Source of the DNA: Aquidulcibacter paucihalophilus
Lineage (GTDB): Bacteria; Pseudomonadota; Alphaproteobacteria; Caulobacterales; Aquidulcibacteraceae
Assembly (NCBI RefSeq): GCF_002105465.1
Contig: NZ_NCSQ01000168.1
Coordinates: 16,373 to 80,372 of the forward strand
Direction of reading: 5' to 3'
DNA length: 64,000 bases
Part shown: one piece after another, positions 17,129 through 24,904 of the stretch
Position numbering within the stretch: position 1 is the stretch's first letter
How the letters are laid out: the number at the start of each line of letters is the position of its first letter
Translations under genes and position numbers: made by a program
Notes under the pieces: generated by a model
The model's input: the letters and a program-made list of their open reading frames with translations, nothing else
The model's database searches: none
What the model was told of the DNA's origin: nothing

Positions 17129-17992
17129 ATGGCCAACCGGGATCGTGATTCCTTTGACGATTACGACACTGATGATCAAGACGATGGGTTCTTGACCTTT
17201 GATGCGCGCGAAGAAGAAGAAGATCGCAGTCGTGGCCCGCTGATCATTGTTGGTATTGTAGCCGTTTTGGCTTTGATCGGCGTCGTCTTCTGGCAGGTCT
17301 ATTCGTCAAATCGCGAACCATCTGAAACCCCTCAAGTAGCAGCCGACACGGGCTCCTTCAAAGCACCAGGGGATGCAGCGGCGACCGCTCCAGTCGTCGG
17401 CTCTGATCTGGATAAGGGCGTGTTTGATGCCGCGAGCGGTGCTTCTGCACCTGCACTCGACGTTCAGCCGGCAAGCCCAGTAGAAGCGCCCATGTTGACC
17501 GATGGCAGCGCGGCCCCAGCTGCAATCGCGCCGGTGCCGGCCCCTGCTGCAGCCCCGGCCAAGACTGCGCCGCCTAAACAAGTCGCCGCCGCAACACCTG
17601 CACTTAAGCCTGCGGCTACCGCGCCTGCTACCAAACCGGCAGCAGCGCCGGCTGCCACCAAAACCGCGCCAGCTGTAACCAAGACTGCAGCGCCTGCGCC
17701 CGCTAAAGCCAGTGCGCCAGCCGCGCCAAAGGTTGATCCTGCACCTGCTGGGGGAACTGGTTTTGCCGCTCAATTGGGTTCGTTTAAGGACAAAGCCTCT
17801 GCCGATACTGCTTTGGCGCGCTTCCGGGCGTCTGGCCTGTCGGGTCCTGTGTCGATCGTTGCCGCAGACCTCGGTGCGAAGGGGACGTGGTATCGGATCC
17901 GCGCCACCGGCTTTGAGTCGCGCTCAGAAGTCGAGATATTCTGCGGCAAGGCGCGCACTGCGGGTGCCCAGTGCATTCCAGCCTCGCGCTAA
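17129..17992 (+). CDS. SPOR domain protein (cell-division associated)
   Basis: The 287-residue protein has a highly acidic cytoplasmic start (DRDSFDDYDTDDQDDGF), one transmembrane helix at about 37-56, a long alanine/proline/lysine/threonine-rich periplasmic linker (about 100-205), and a C-terminal SPOR domain (about 208-287) beginning FAAQLGSFKDKASAD. SPOR domains bind septal peptidoglycan strands stripped of stem peptides and bring proteins to the division site. The architecture resembles FtsN-like or DedD-like proteins. Its place before nagZ and scpAB is conserved in alphaproteobacteria. The linker's repeated AAP-type codons make it the most low-complexity coding stretch in this cluster. 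Confidence 0.88.
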   Translation: MANRDRDSFDDYDTDDQDDGFLTFDAREEEEDRSRGPLIIVGIVAVLALIGVVFWQVYSSNREPSETPQVAADTGSFKAPGDAAATAPVVGSDLDKGVFDAASGASAPALDVQPASPVEAPMLTDGSAAPAAIAPVPAPAAAPAKTAPPKQVAAATPALKPAATAPATKPAAAPAATKTAPAVTKTAAPAPAKASAPAAPKVDPAPAGGTGFAAQLGSFKDKASADTALARFRASGLSGPVSIVAADLGAKGTWYRIRATGFESRSEVEIFCGKARTAGAQCIPASR

Positions 17993-18015
17993 GATGAGGG
18001 GCTGGCGACCTTAGC

Positions 18016-19074
18016 ATGGCAGTCGCCTGCGTCATTGATGTGGCAGGACCCGTCCTGACGTTGCAGGAGCGGCGGTTGTTTGCCGCACGCGATCCTTGGG
18101 CCTTTATCTTGTTCGGTCGGTCCTGTGAGACCCCCGGCCAAATTCGTGCCCTGTGCGAGGACTTGCGTGACAGCGTTGGGCGGGCTTGCCTGATCTTCAT
18201 CGACCAAGAAGGCGGGCGGGTACAGCGTTTGGCACCGCCGATTTGGCCGCGGCTACCTGCCTTATCCTTCTATGGCAAGCTTTGGCAGGACAATCCGGCG
18301 CATGCGCGGGAGGCTTGCGCCCTGCATCATCAAATTATGGGCCAAATGCTGCGCGACGTTGGGATTGATGCCAATTGTGCGCCCTGCCTTGATCTGCGCT
18401 TGGAAGGGGCAAGCCATGCCATTGGTGACCGGGCTGTGTCGGCCGATCCAAACTGCGTCGCTGATTTGGGTCAAGTTGGTCTCGCTGGCCTCCAATCTGC
18501 TGGTGTCGCTGGGGTTTTGAAACATATGCCAGGCCAAGGGCGAGCCGCACTGGATAGCCATGAAGCTTTGCCCCGGATTGCGGCCTCGAAAGACGTTTTG
18601 GCGCAGGATTTGTTGCCATTTCGGGCCAATCAATCAGCCCCCATGGGCATGATTGGTCATGTTGTATTTGAAGCCATCGACCCCGTTGCTCCAGCCAGCC
18701 AGTCCGCTCGCGTCGTTCACCATTGGATCCGCGACGCTATGGGTTTTGACGGTCTATTGATGACCGACGATTTGACCATGAAAGCCCTTGATCAACCCGA
18801 TGAAGTTAAAGCGGCCCGCGTGTTTGAGGCCGGCATTGATATCGCCATGCGCTGTCATGGCACGCTGGACGAGCGGGACGCCTTTCTGCAGCATTGCCCG
18901 CCCTTGGCGGGGGCCAGTTTAGATCGTGCAAAGCGGGCGGAGGCCTATGCACCAAAACCTGTCGTTGCCCTCGACCCCGATCAGCTCTGGGCGCGCTTCA
19001 CAGAATTGACGGGCTGGGAGAAGGCCATGACCCTTTCCATCTCGCCCGATCCAACCCGAAAGGCGTGGGCTTAA
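18016..19074 (+). CDS. nagZ: beta-N-acetylhexosaminidase, glycoside hydrolase family 3
   Basis: NagZ removes N-acetylglucosamine from 1,6-anhydromuropeptides in the cytoplasm during cell-wall recycling. In 352 residues it has FIDQEGGRVQRL (about 61-72), the VLKHMPGQGRAALDSH stretch (167-182) and LLMTDDLTMKAL with the nucleophile aspartate. The flexible-loop pair D180 and H182 that acts as acid/base is intact. The usual KHxPGHG motif reads KHMPGQG, with Gln174 in place of histidine. The stop is followed with no gap by the scpA ATG, so the two are co-transcribed and probably coupled in translation. Confidence 0.94.
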   Translation: MAVACVIDVAGPVLTLQERRLFAARDPWAFILFGRSCETPGQIRALCEDLRDSVGRACLIFIDQEGGRVQRLAPPIWPRLPALSFYGKLWQDNPAHAREACALHHQIMGQMLRDVGIDANCAPCLDLRLEGASHAIGDRAVSADPNCVADLGQVGLAGLQSAGVAGVLKHMPGQGRAALDSHEALPRIAASKDVLAQDLLPFRANQSAPMGMIGHVVFEAIDPVAPASQSARVVHHWIRDAMGFDGLLMTDDLTMKALDQPDEVKAARVFEAGIDIAMRCHGTLDERDAFLQHCPPLAGASLDRAKRAEAYAPKPVVALDPDQLWARFTELTGWEKAMTLSISPDPTRKAWA

Positions 19075-19875
19075 ATGGCCGGTGACGACGTCTTAGAAGC
19101 GGCCCTGCGCGGGGTGGGTGAAAGCGACATTGCCTTTAGTGTCGATCTTGATGGCTATGAAGGCCCGCTACATGTTCTATTGCGTCTAGCCCGCGACCAA
19201 AAAGTAGATTTGCGTCGCTTATCGATCTTGAAACTGGCTGAGCAATATTTGGAATTCGTTGCGGCCGCCCGTTCTGCCCGGATTGATTTGGCCGCAGACT
19301 ATTTGGTCATGGCGTCTTGGCTGGCCTATTTGAAGTCTCGCCTCTTGCTGCCGCGCAAAGAACGTCCAGCGGGGGAAGAGCCTGTAGAAGACATTGCAGC
19401 GCATTTGGCTTGGCGTTTGGCCCGTCTTGATGCGATGCGCGCTTCCGCCGAGGCCCTCTATCAGCGCCCGCAACAGGATTTGGACTTCTTTACACGCGGA
19501 GCGCCCGAAGAAACCGCAGTTACCGAAATTCCCTTATGGGAGGCAACCATCCTCGATCTGCTGCGGGCCTATGCTGACCAGCGCGTGCGGGGGGTAGAGC
19601 CAAAGCATGAAGTGAAAGCGTGGCCGGTCTATTCTCTCGATGAGGCGCGCAAACGGCTTGAGCGTTTGATGCCGCGCGCAACAGACTGGCAGGCCTTGGG
19701 TGAGTTTGCGCCACCAGAGACCAGTTTTGCCAAAGAGCCGCCTAGTGCAGCATCGCGCTATGCAAGCCTTTTGGCCGCCAGTTTGGAACTGGCCAAACAA
19801 GGCAAGCTTGCCGTGCGGCAATTGGAACATTATGCGCCGCTTTATGTGAAGGCTGGGCCGGAGACTTTGGTGTGA
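19075..19875 (+). CDS. scpA: segregation and condensation protein A (kleisin)
   Basis: ScpA is the kleisin subunit that bridges the two heads of the SMC dimer and, with ScpB, forms the bacterial condensin that organises and separates sister chromosomes. The 266-residue protein has the N-terminal helix start FSVDLDGYEGPLHVLLRLAR and the conserved YLVMASWLAYLKSRLLLP. The C-terminal winged helix is in the segment ending ASLLAASLELAKQGKLAVRQ. It starts on the base after the nagZ stop and overlaps scpB by 4 bp, the usual compact arrangement. Confidence 0.95.
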   Translation: MAGDDVLEAALRGVGESDIAFSVDLDGYEGPLHVLLRLARDQKVDLRRLSILKLAEQYLEFVAAARSARIDLAADYLVMASWLAYLKSRLLLPRKERPAGEEPVEDIAAHLAWRLARLDAMRASAEALYQRPQQDLDFFTRGAPEETAVTEIPLWEATILDLLRAYADQRVRGVEPKHEVKAWPVYSLDEARKRLERLMPRATDWQALGEFAPPETSFAKEPPSAASRYASLLAASLELAKQGKLAVRQLEHYAPLYVKAGPETLV

Positions 19876-20642
19876 CAGAACCCGAAGACGATAGCGCCAA
19901 TGATCGCACCTCCCCAGAGGCCATAGCGGCGGCTGTGCGCAGTTTGGCGCGGGCTAAACCTGAACTGGATTTGGTGGACAGGGCCGATTTGTCGGTCGAT
20001 CCAGCACCCGATGTCGACCGCATGGTTGAGGCCCTGTTGTTTGCCAGTGCAGAGCCGGTGCGTGCTTCTGCGATTGCCGCCCGTCTGCCCGAGGGCGCCG
20101 ATGTGGGCGGGGCCTTGGCGCGCCTGAAGCGGCGCTATGTTGGCCGGGGTGTCGTCTTGGTTGAAGTCGCTGGGGGCTGGCGGTTTCAAACTGCCCCTGA
20201 TTTGGCTTTCTTGATGGAAGAGCGGCGTGAAGAGCCTCGTAAATTGTCAAAAGCGGCTCTCGAGACCTTGGCCATTATTGCTTACCATCAACCCTGCACC
20301 CGCTCAGACATTGAAGAAGTGCGCGGGGTGGGTGTCGGGCGTGGCACGTTGGACCTTCTGATGGAGATTGGTTGGGTGCGGGCAGGGGCGCGCCGGCAAT
20401 CCCCCGGCAAACCTTTGACCTATCGCACCACGCGCGAATTTTTAGCCCATTTCAATCTCGCCAGCCTCGAGGATTTACCCGGCAAGGCTGATCTACAAGC
20501 GCAAGGGCTCTTGGATGCCCGTTTGCCGCCTGATTTTGAAGTACCCCGCCCCATTTCTGCCCAAGATGGCGACGATGATAGCAGCTATGAGGCAATGGAT
20601 GGCGATGACATCGCTTTCACACAAGACTTCTTTGAACCCTGA
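19872..20642 (+). CDS. scpB: segregation and condensation protein B
   Basis: ScpB is a dimer of winged-helix proteins that binds the middle of ScpA in the SMC-ScpAB complex. The 256-residue product has an acidic lead of about 50 residues, then the two winged helices: the first from VDRMVEALLFASAEPV, the second around ALETLAIIAYHQPCTRSDIEEVRGVG, which is the family signature. The C-terminal tail is acidic. Its GTG start overlaps the end of scpA by 4 bp. About 150 bp without a gene separate it from tatA, so the tat genes may have their own promoter. Confidence 0.94.
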   Translation: MTEPEDDSANDRTSPEAIAAAVRSLARAKPELDLVDRADLSVDPAPDVDRMVEALLFASAEPVRASAIAARLPEGADVGGALARLKRRYVGRGVVLVEVAGGWRFQTAPDLAFLMEERREEPRKLSKAALETLAIIAYHQPCTRSDIEEVRGVGVGRGTLDLLMEIGWVRAGARRQSPGKPLTYRTTREFLAHFNLASLEDLPGKADLQAQGLLDARLPPDFEVPRPISAQDGDDDSSYEAMDGDDIAFTQDFFEP

Positions 20643-20701
20643 GGAAACTTCCGCTTTGATAGGCGTCTAGTAATCTCTCGTCGCTATCACGATTGTCTGA
20701 G

Positions 20702-20727
20702 CGCTTGCAGGAAGTGACTGGCAAGCG
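20702..20727 (+). other. hairpin in the scpB-tatA gap
   Basis: CGCTTGC at 20702-20708 and GCAAGCG at 20721-20727 are exact inverted copies separated by 12 bases. No run of T follows, so it is not an ordinary intrinsic terminator. It could limit read-through from scpB or lie in the tatA leader, 70 bases before the tatA start. Confidence 0.35.
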
Positions 20728-20796
20728 GGTCCTTGGTAGATTATGTGCATCTGAGCAGCCTTGTGGTCAGGGCCGATCAACGGAACGGAGAATAAA

Positions 20797-21027
20797 ATGG
20801 GCAGTATGAGTCTGATGCACTGGTTGGTCGTTGCAGCCGTGGCATTGCTGGTCTTTGGTGGGCGCGGTAAACTGTCCTCCATCATGAAAGACGCCGCAGA
20901 AGGCATCAAAGGCTTCCGCAAGGGCTTGGCCGACGAACCAACTGCTGCAGCTTCTGAAGCCGCCAAAGTCAATGATAGCAATACGATTGACGTGAGCCCT
21001 TCGGCAAAGTCAAAGACCGAAGCGTAA
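20797..21027 (+). CDS. tatA: Sec-independent translocase subunit TatA
   Basis: I start the gene at the ATG at 20797, with CGGAG seven bases upstream, rather than at the upstream in-frame codon at 20761. The 76-residue protein has one transmembrane helix (about 5-21, [19 protein letters not shown]). The FGGRGKLSS hinge and an amphipathic helix follow, the standard TatA plan, ending in a short polar tail. TatA oligomers form the passage for folded twin-arginine substrates after TatBC has bound them. It is the first gene of tatABC and is followed by two hairpins before tatB. Confidence 0.94.
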   Translation: MGSMSLMHWLVVAAVALLVFGGRGKLSSIMKDAAEGIKGFRKGLADEPTAAASEAAKVNDSNTIDVSPSAKSKTEA

Positions 21028-21036
21028 TTCGGTCTT
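21013..21036 (+). other. 9-bp stem hairpin spanning the tatA stop codon
   Basis: AAGACCGAA at 21013-21021 pairs exactly with TTCGGTCTT at 21028-21036 around a six-base loop, GCGTAA, which contains the tatA stop codon. The stem is too perfect to be an ordinary coding feature. It may protect the tatA 3' end or reduce transcription into tatB, which would fit the known excess of TatA over TatB and TatC. Confidence 0.5.
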
Positions 21037-21037
21037 C

Positions 21038-21058
21038 GACCTCTACAATTTTGAGGTC
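21038..21058 (+). other. second tatA-tatB hairpin next to the tatB ribosome binding site
   Basis: GACCTC at 21038-21043 pairs with GAGGTC at 21053-21058 around a nine-base AT-rich loop. The right arm lies just before the CAGGAG that serves tatB. It follows the stronger hairpin by one base, so the two form a tandem structure in the 45-base gap. Confidence 0.4.
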
Positions 21059-21072
21059 AGGAGTCCTCACGC

Positions 21073-21594
21073 ATGTTTGATTCCATCGGCTTTCAAGAGC
21101 TGGTCGTCATCGGTATCATTGCCTTAATGGTGGTTGGGCCGAAGGAGTTACCCGTCTTGATGCGCAAAGCTGGCCAATGGACTGCGCGACTGCGCGGCAT
21201 GGCAGCTGACTTTCGGGCTAATTTTGATGAAATGGCCCGACAAGCCGAGTTGGATGAGTTGCGTAAGGAAGTCGAAGCGCTGCGCAACAATAACCCGATC
21301 CAAGATATTCGCGACGAGCTGACCAAACCGTTCGAGACCGGCATCGACCCCTATGCGCCCATCACACCTTATGGGTCTGATCATCATCATCAAGTCACCC
21401 AACAAACCCCCATGATGGACGCACTGCCGCCCGCCGTCGAATCGGCACCCGAGGCCAAGCCTAAGCGGACGCGCAAGCCCAAGGCTGAAACAAGTGCCGC
21501 CGCCGAAGTCGTTCCTGAAGCCGAAGTGGCTGCCAAGCCCAAGCGTCCCCGTGCGCCACGTGCGACCAAGACAGCAGGAGCTGAAGTGGCGTGA
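21073..21594 (+). CDS. tatB: Sec-independent translocase subunit TatB
   Basis: TatB joins TatC to make the receptor for twin-arginine signal peptides. The 173-residue protein has the family N-terminus MFDSIGFQELVVIGIIAL with its conserved glutamate inside the membrane helix. The GPKELP hinge and an amphipathic helix (WTARLRGMAADFRANFDEM) follow. The C-terminal 80 residues are rich in lysine, proline and alanine and seem unstructured, which is common in alphaproteobacteria. A CAGGAG ribosome binding site precedes the ATG. The stop overlaps the tatC start by 4 bp. Confidence 0.95.
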   Translation: MFDSIGFQELVVIGIIALMVVGPKELPVLMRKAGQWTARLRGMAADFRANFDEMARQAELDELRKEVEALRNNNPIQDIRDELTKPFETGIDPYAPITPYGSDHHHQVTQQTPMMDALPPAVESAPEAKPKRTRKPKAETSAAAEVVPEAEVAAKPKRPRAPRATKTAGAEVA

Positions 21595-22430
21595 GCGACT
21601 TGATCCCCCACCAAAACCCGGTTGATCCGCCGCTTTCCCCCGATGAAGCGGCGATTGAGGCCACCCGTGCGCCCTTGATGGAGCATTTGGTGGAATTGCG
21701 CGATCGGCTGATTTGGAGCGTTGGCGCTATTGCTGTGGGATTCGCAATCTGCTTTTCTGTTTGGAAGTTCATTTTACACTGGCTATTGTTGCCCTATGAG
21801 AATGCAGTCATTGCTGTGAAGGGCGTGGAAGCGCTTAATTCCACGATGAGCCTTATCTCGACGGCACCGCTTGAGGCGTTTATCACCCAAATCAAAGTTG
21901 CTATGTTTGGTGGGATATGTCTGGCCTTTCCGATGATCGCCTTCCAGCTTTATCGGTTTGTAGCGCCGGGCCTCTATAGCCATGAAAAGCGCGCCTTTAC
22001 CCCCTTTTTGGTCATGGCACCGGTCTTGTTCACCATGGGCGCAGCGATGGCTTATTTCGTTGTGATGCCAATGGTGATGCAGTTTTCTTTACGTCAAGAG
22101 TTTGCGCCAACTGAAGGCGGAGTTGGCGTGGTCTATCAAGGCAAGATTTCCGAATATGTTGGTATGATCACCACCTTAATCCTCGGTTTCGGAGCGTGCT
22201 TTCAATTGCCGGTGGTGCAAGTCCTACTGGGCCGCGCGGGTATTGTGGACGGGCAGACGTGGCTTGAAAATGGCCGTTATGCGATCTTTGGGATTTTCGT
22301 GGTGGCAGCCATTGTGACCCCACCTGATGTCATCAGCCAGTTTTCTTTGGCCATTCCTCTGATTTTGCTCTATTATATCGGCGCGTTCTTGGTAAAGATG
22401 GGCGAACCGAAAGAGGCAGCATCTGGCTAA
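21591..22430 (+). CDS. tatC: Sec-independent translocase subunit TatC
   Basis: TatC is the six-helix membrane core of the twin-arginine translocase and directly contacts the RR motif of substrates. In 279 residues the cytoplasmic N-terminal signature LMEHLVELRDRLIW is followed by six hydrophobic segments. LEAFITQIKVAMFGG and APVLFTMGAAMAYFVVMP are typical family stretches. The GTG start overlaps tatB by 4 bp. The stop is only three bases from the end of the convergent rnr gene. serS, which often follows tatC in alphaproteobacteria, is not here. Confidence 0.96.
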   Translation: MSDLIPHQNPVDPPLSPDEAAIEATRAPLMEHLVELRDRLIWSVGAIAVGFAICFSVWKFILHWLLLPYENAVIAVKGVEALNSTMSLISTAPLEAFITQIKVAMFGGICLAFPMIAFQLYRFVAPGLYSHEKRAFTPFLVMAPVLFTMGAAMAYFVVMPMVMQFSLRQEFAPTEGGVGVVYQGKISEYVGMITTLILGFGACFQLPVVQVLLGRAGIVDGQTWLENGRYAIFGIFVVAAIVTPPDVISQFSLAIPLILLYYIGAFLVKMGEPKEAASG

Positions 22431-22433
22431 TCT

Positions 22434-24767
22434 CTAGCGCTTTCGCCGGGTTACACCGCGCGGTGGGCCACCTGGTTTGCGCATGGGTGTTGTGCCGCGG
22501 GCAGGGCCGCGCAAGGCACGCCGGCCCGGAACAGGCCCGACTTTCGGTTGGCTTACTATATCAAACAAAAGCCCGCCGGAGACCGGGGTCGCTTCTAATA
22601 AGCGGACCCGCACCTTTGCCCCCAGTTCCCAGCGGTCGCCCGTTTCTGAGCCAATAAGGGCATGGCCAGCTTCATCATGATGGAAATATTCACTGCCCAA
22701 GCGCATGACGGGCACGAGCCCATCACCGCCGGTCTCTTCCAGCCGAACAAATACGCCAAACCGATTGACGCTGGTAATGCGCGCATCAAAGGTCGCACCG
22801 ACCCGTTCGGACAAAAAGGCTGCCACATAGCGGTCGGTGGCCTCGCGCTCGGCCGCCATGCCGCGCCGTTCGGTGGCAGTAATCGCTTCAGCGACTTTTT
22901 TAAGCTGCTCTGGGCTTGTCTTCTTCAGGCCGTCCTCACCCAAACCCAAGGCGCTGATCAAGGCCCGGTGCACGATCAAGTCGGCATAGCGGCGAATGGG
23001 CGAGGTGAAATGGGCATATTTGCGTAGATTGAGGCCGAAGTGACCTAGATTATCGGTGTCATAAATCGCTTGAGCTTGCGTTCGAAGAACGATCTCATTG
23101 ATCATTTCGGCATGCTCAGTTGGTGCGGCCAATTCCAGCACGCGATTAAAGCGGGCAGGGCTGGGCGGTTGACCCTTGGCCCATTTCATATTCACCGTCG
23201 CTAGAAAATCTCCCAAAGCGGCAAGTTTGGTTTCGCTTGGCTGATCGTGCACGCGATAGATCAAGGGCGAGCGCTTTTCTTCCAATGTCTCTGCCGCACA
23301 CACATTGGAAAGGATCATCATTTCCTCAATCAGGCGGTGGGCATCAAAACGGTCGCGCAGACCAATAGAGAGAACTTTGCCTTCGGGTGAAAGGATGATT
23401 TTGCGCTCAGGACTATTGATCTCAAGCGGCTCACGTTGGTCGCGTGCCTTTTCTAGCGCGCGATACGCCGCCCATAGCGGCTTCAGTACCGTGTCGAGCA
23501 AGGGCGCGGTCACCGCATCTGGCATACCATCAATGGCCATTTGCGCTTGGGTATAGGTGAGGCTGGCAGCACTCTTCATCAGGCCGCGCACGAAGCGGTG
23601 GCTCTGCTTATGGCCGCCGGCATCGATCCTGATCTCAAGCGCTAAGCAGGGCCGCTCTACCCCATCCATCAGCGAGCATAAGTCCGCCGACAGGCGTTCT
23701 GGCAACATGGGCACAACCCGGTCCGGGAAGTAAACCGAATTGCCCCGCATCAGGGCACCTTCATCGAGCGCAGAGCCCGGCGTCACGTAATGCGCGACGT
23801 CGGCAATCGCGACCAAAATCTTATGACCGCCACCGGGCAAAGCCTCCGCATAGACCGCATCATCATGGTCGCGCGCGTCATCGGGGTCGATGGTCACGAA
23901 CGGAATGTGGCGCAAATCTTCCCGATTTCCCAAAGGAGCAGGCCCAGCGGATTGCGCTTCTTCTTCCTCTTCGGCGGTGAAACCCATCGGAATCCCATGG
24001 GCAGCAATCGCTAAAATCGAAGCCGCCTTTGGATTTTCGTTATTGCCAAAAATCTCAATAATTTCAGCTTTTTTCGGGCCGTAGCCGCGATGGGGTAATA
24101 AACGCGCTGCCACCAAATCGCCATTGCGCGCACCCTTGGCGTGCTCCGGCAAAATCATCAAGTCATGGCGTTGTTTCTTGTCGGCGGGCACCAGCCTGCC
24201 ACCCCCAGAGCCCGCTTGGCCCGGGCGGACATCAGCAGCCATAAAGACGCCAAACACCCGCTCTATCACCCGGCCGAGACGCTTGATGTTTTGGACTTCA
24301 TACTCGCCTTCCTGGGTTTGGCGAGTCTTGCCAATGAAGCGGTCGCCCACGCCCGGTGGTGGGCCTTCGTGGCGAACTTGTGCGCGCATACTGGCAAGGC
24401 GCACCAGCGGCCCATAAAGCTCATCCTCGCGACCCAGCGCGCGCGCCATCAGCTCGCCTTGGCTGTCGATTTCGATAATTTGGAACATCCCGCCTTCTGG
24501 CGGTACCGTGCGGCTGGCAACTTCCTTGCGACCGGTCTTGGCAATCGCACCTTCATCGGCCAGCTCGCGTAGCATGGCCTTCAGGGCGCGGCGTTCGTCA
24601 CCCTTGATCCCAAAGGCGATGGCGATTTCACGTGGCCCAATGGCAGTCTTGGCTTCATTCAAAAAGGCCAGCAAGGTCGCTTTGTCTGGCACACCCAAGG
24701 CGGGGCGCTTCACCGGCTTTTTCGGTGATTTGCCTTTCTGGCCGTTGCCACGACCCTTCGTCTTCAT
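22434..24767 (-). CDS. rnr: ribonuclease R
   Basis: RNase R is a 3'-5' hydrolytic exoribonuclease able to unwind structured RNA; it acts in mRNA and rRNA decay and tmRNA-linked quality control. The 777-residue protein has an N-terminal winged helix, cold-shock domains, and the catalytic RNB domain with the metal ligands in TIDPDDARDHDDAVYAE. The RNB signature HFTSPIRRYADLIVHRAL and a C-terminal S1 domain follow. A basic arginine/glycine/proline-rich tail closes it. It overlaps the upstream topA gene by 4 bp, a pairing seen in related alphaproteobacteria, and so is probably made from the topA transcript. Confidence 0.96.
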   Translation of the reverse strand: MKTKGRGNGQKGKSPKKPVKRPALGVPDKATLLAFLNEAKTAIGPREIAIAFGIKGDERRALKAMLRELADEGAIAKTGRKEVASRTVPPEGGMFQIIEIDSQGELMARALGREDELYGPLVRLASMRAQVRHEGPPPGVGDRFIGKTRQTQEGEYEVQNIKRLGRVIERVFGVFMAADVRPGQAGSGGGRLVPADKKQRHDLMILPEHAKGARNGDLVAARLLPHRGYGPKKAEIIEIFGNNENPKAASILAIAAHGIPMGFTAEEEEEAQSAGPAPLGNREDLRHIPFVTIDPDDARDHDDAVYAEALPGGGHKILVAIADVAHYVTPGSALDEGALMRGNSVYFPDRVVPMLPERLSADLCSLMDGVERPCLALEIRIDAGGHKQSHRFVRGLMKSAASLTYTQAQMAIDGMPDAVTAPLLDTVLKPLWAAYRALEKARDQREPLEINSPERKIILSPEGKVLSIGLRDRFDAHRLIEEMMILSNVCAAETLEEKRSPLIYRVHDQPSETKLAALGDFLATVNMKWAKGQPPSPARFNRVLELAAPTEHAEMINEIVLRTQAQAIYDTDNLGHFGLNLRKYAHFTSPIRRYADLIVHRALISALGLGEDGLKKTSPEQLKKVAEAITATERRGMAAEREATDRYVAAFLSERVGATFDARITSVNRFGVFVRLEETGGDGLVPVMRLGSEYFHHDEAGHALIGSETGDRWELGAKVRVRLLEATPVSGGLLFDIVSQPKVGPVPGRRALRGPARGTTPMRKPGGPPRGVTRRKR

Positions 24768-24904
24768 GCACCGCTCGCCTTCTTAGCTGCCGCCTTTTTG
24801 GCAGGGGCCTTTTTCGCGGCTGGCTTTTTGGCTGTTGCAGCCTTTTTCGCTGCGGGCTTTGCCGAGGATTTAGCTGCACTGGTTTTTTTGGCTGGCTTTT
24901 TCTT
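24764..24904 (-). repeat. lysine/alanine-rich low-complexity tail coded by topA
   Basis: About 46 C-terminal residues of TopA consist almost only of lysine, alanine, proline and a few serines and threonines in irregular repeats of the type KKAPAKK and KKAAAKK. They resemble histone H1 tails. The DNA is correspondingly repetitive. Similar basic tails of bacterial topoisomerase I bind DNA without sequence preference and raise processivity. This tail also adjoins the rnr start, since the last 4 bp are shared. Confidence 0.7.

Noticed and set aside
17450..17765. Possible tandem DNA repeat in the SPOR gene
   Set aside because: The repetition comes from alanine/proline/lysine-rich codons in a protein linker; there is no fixed repeat unit.
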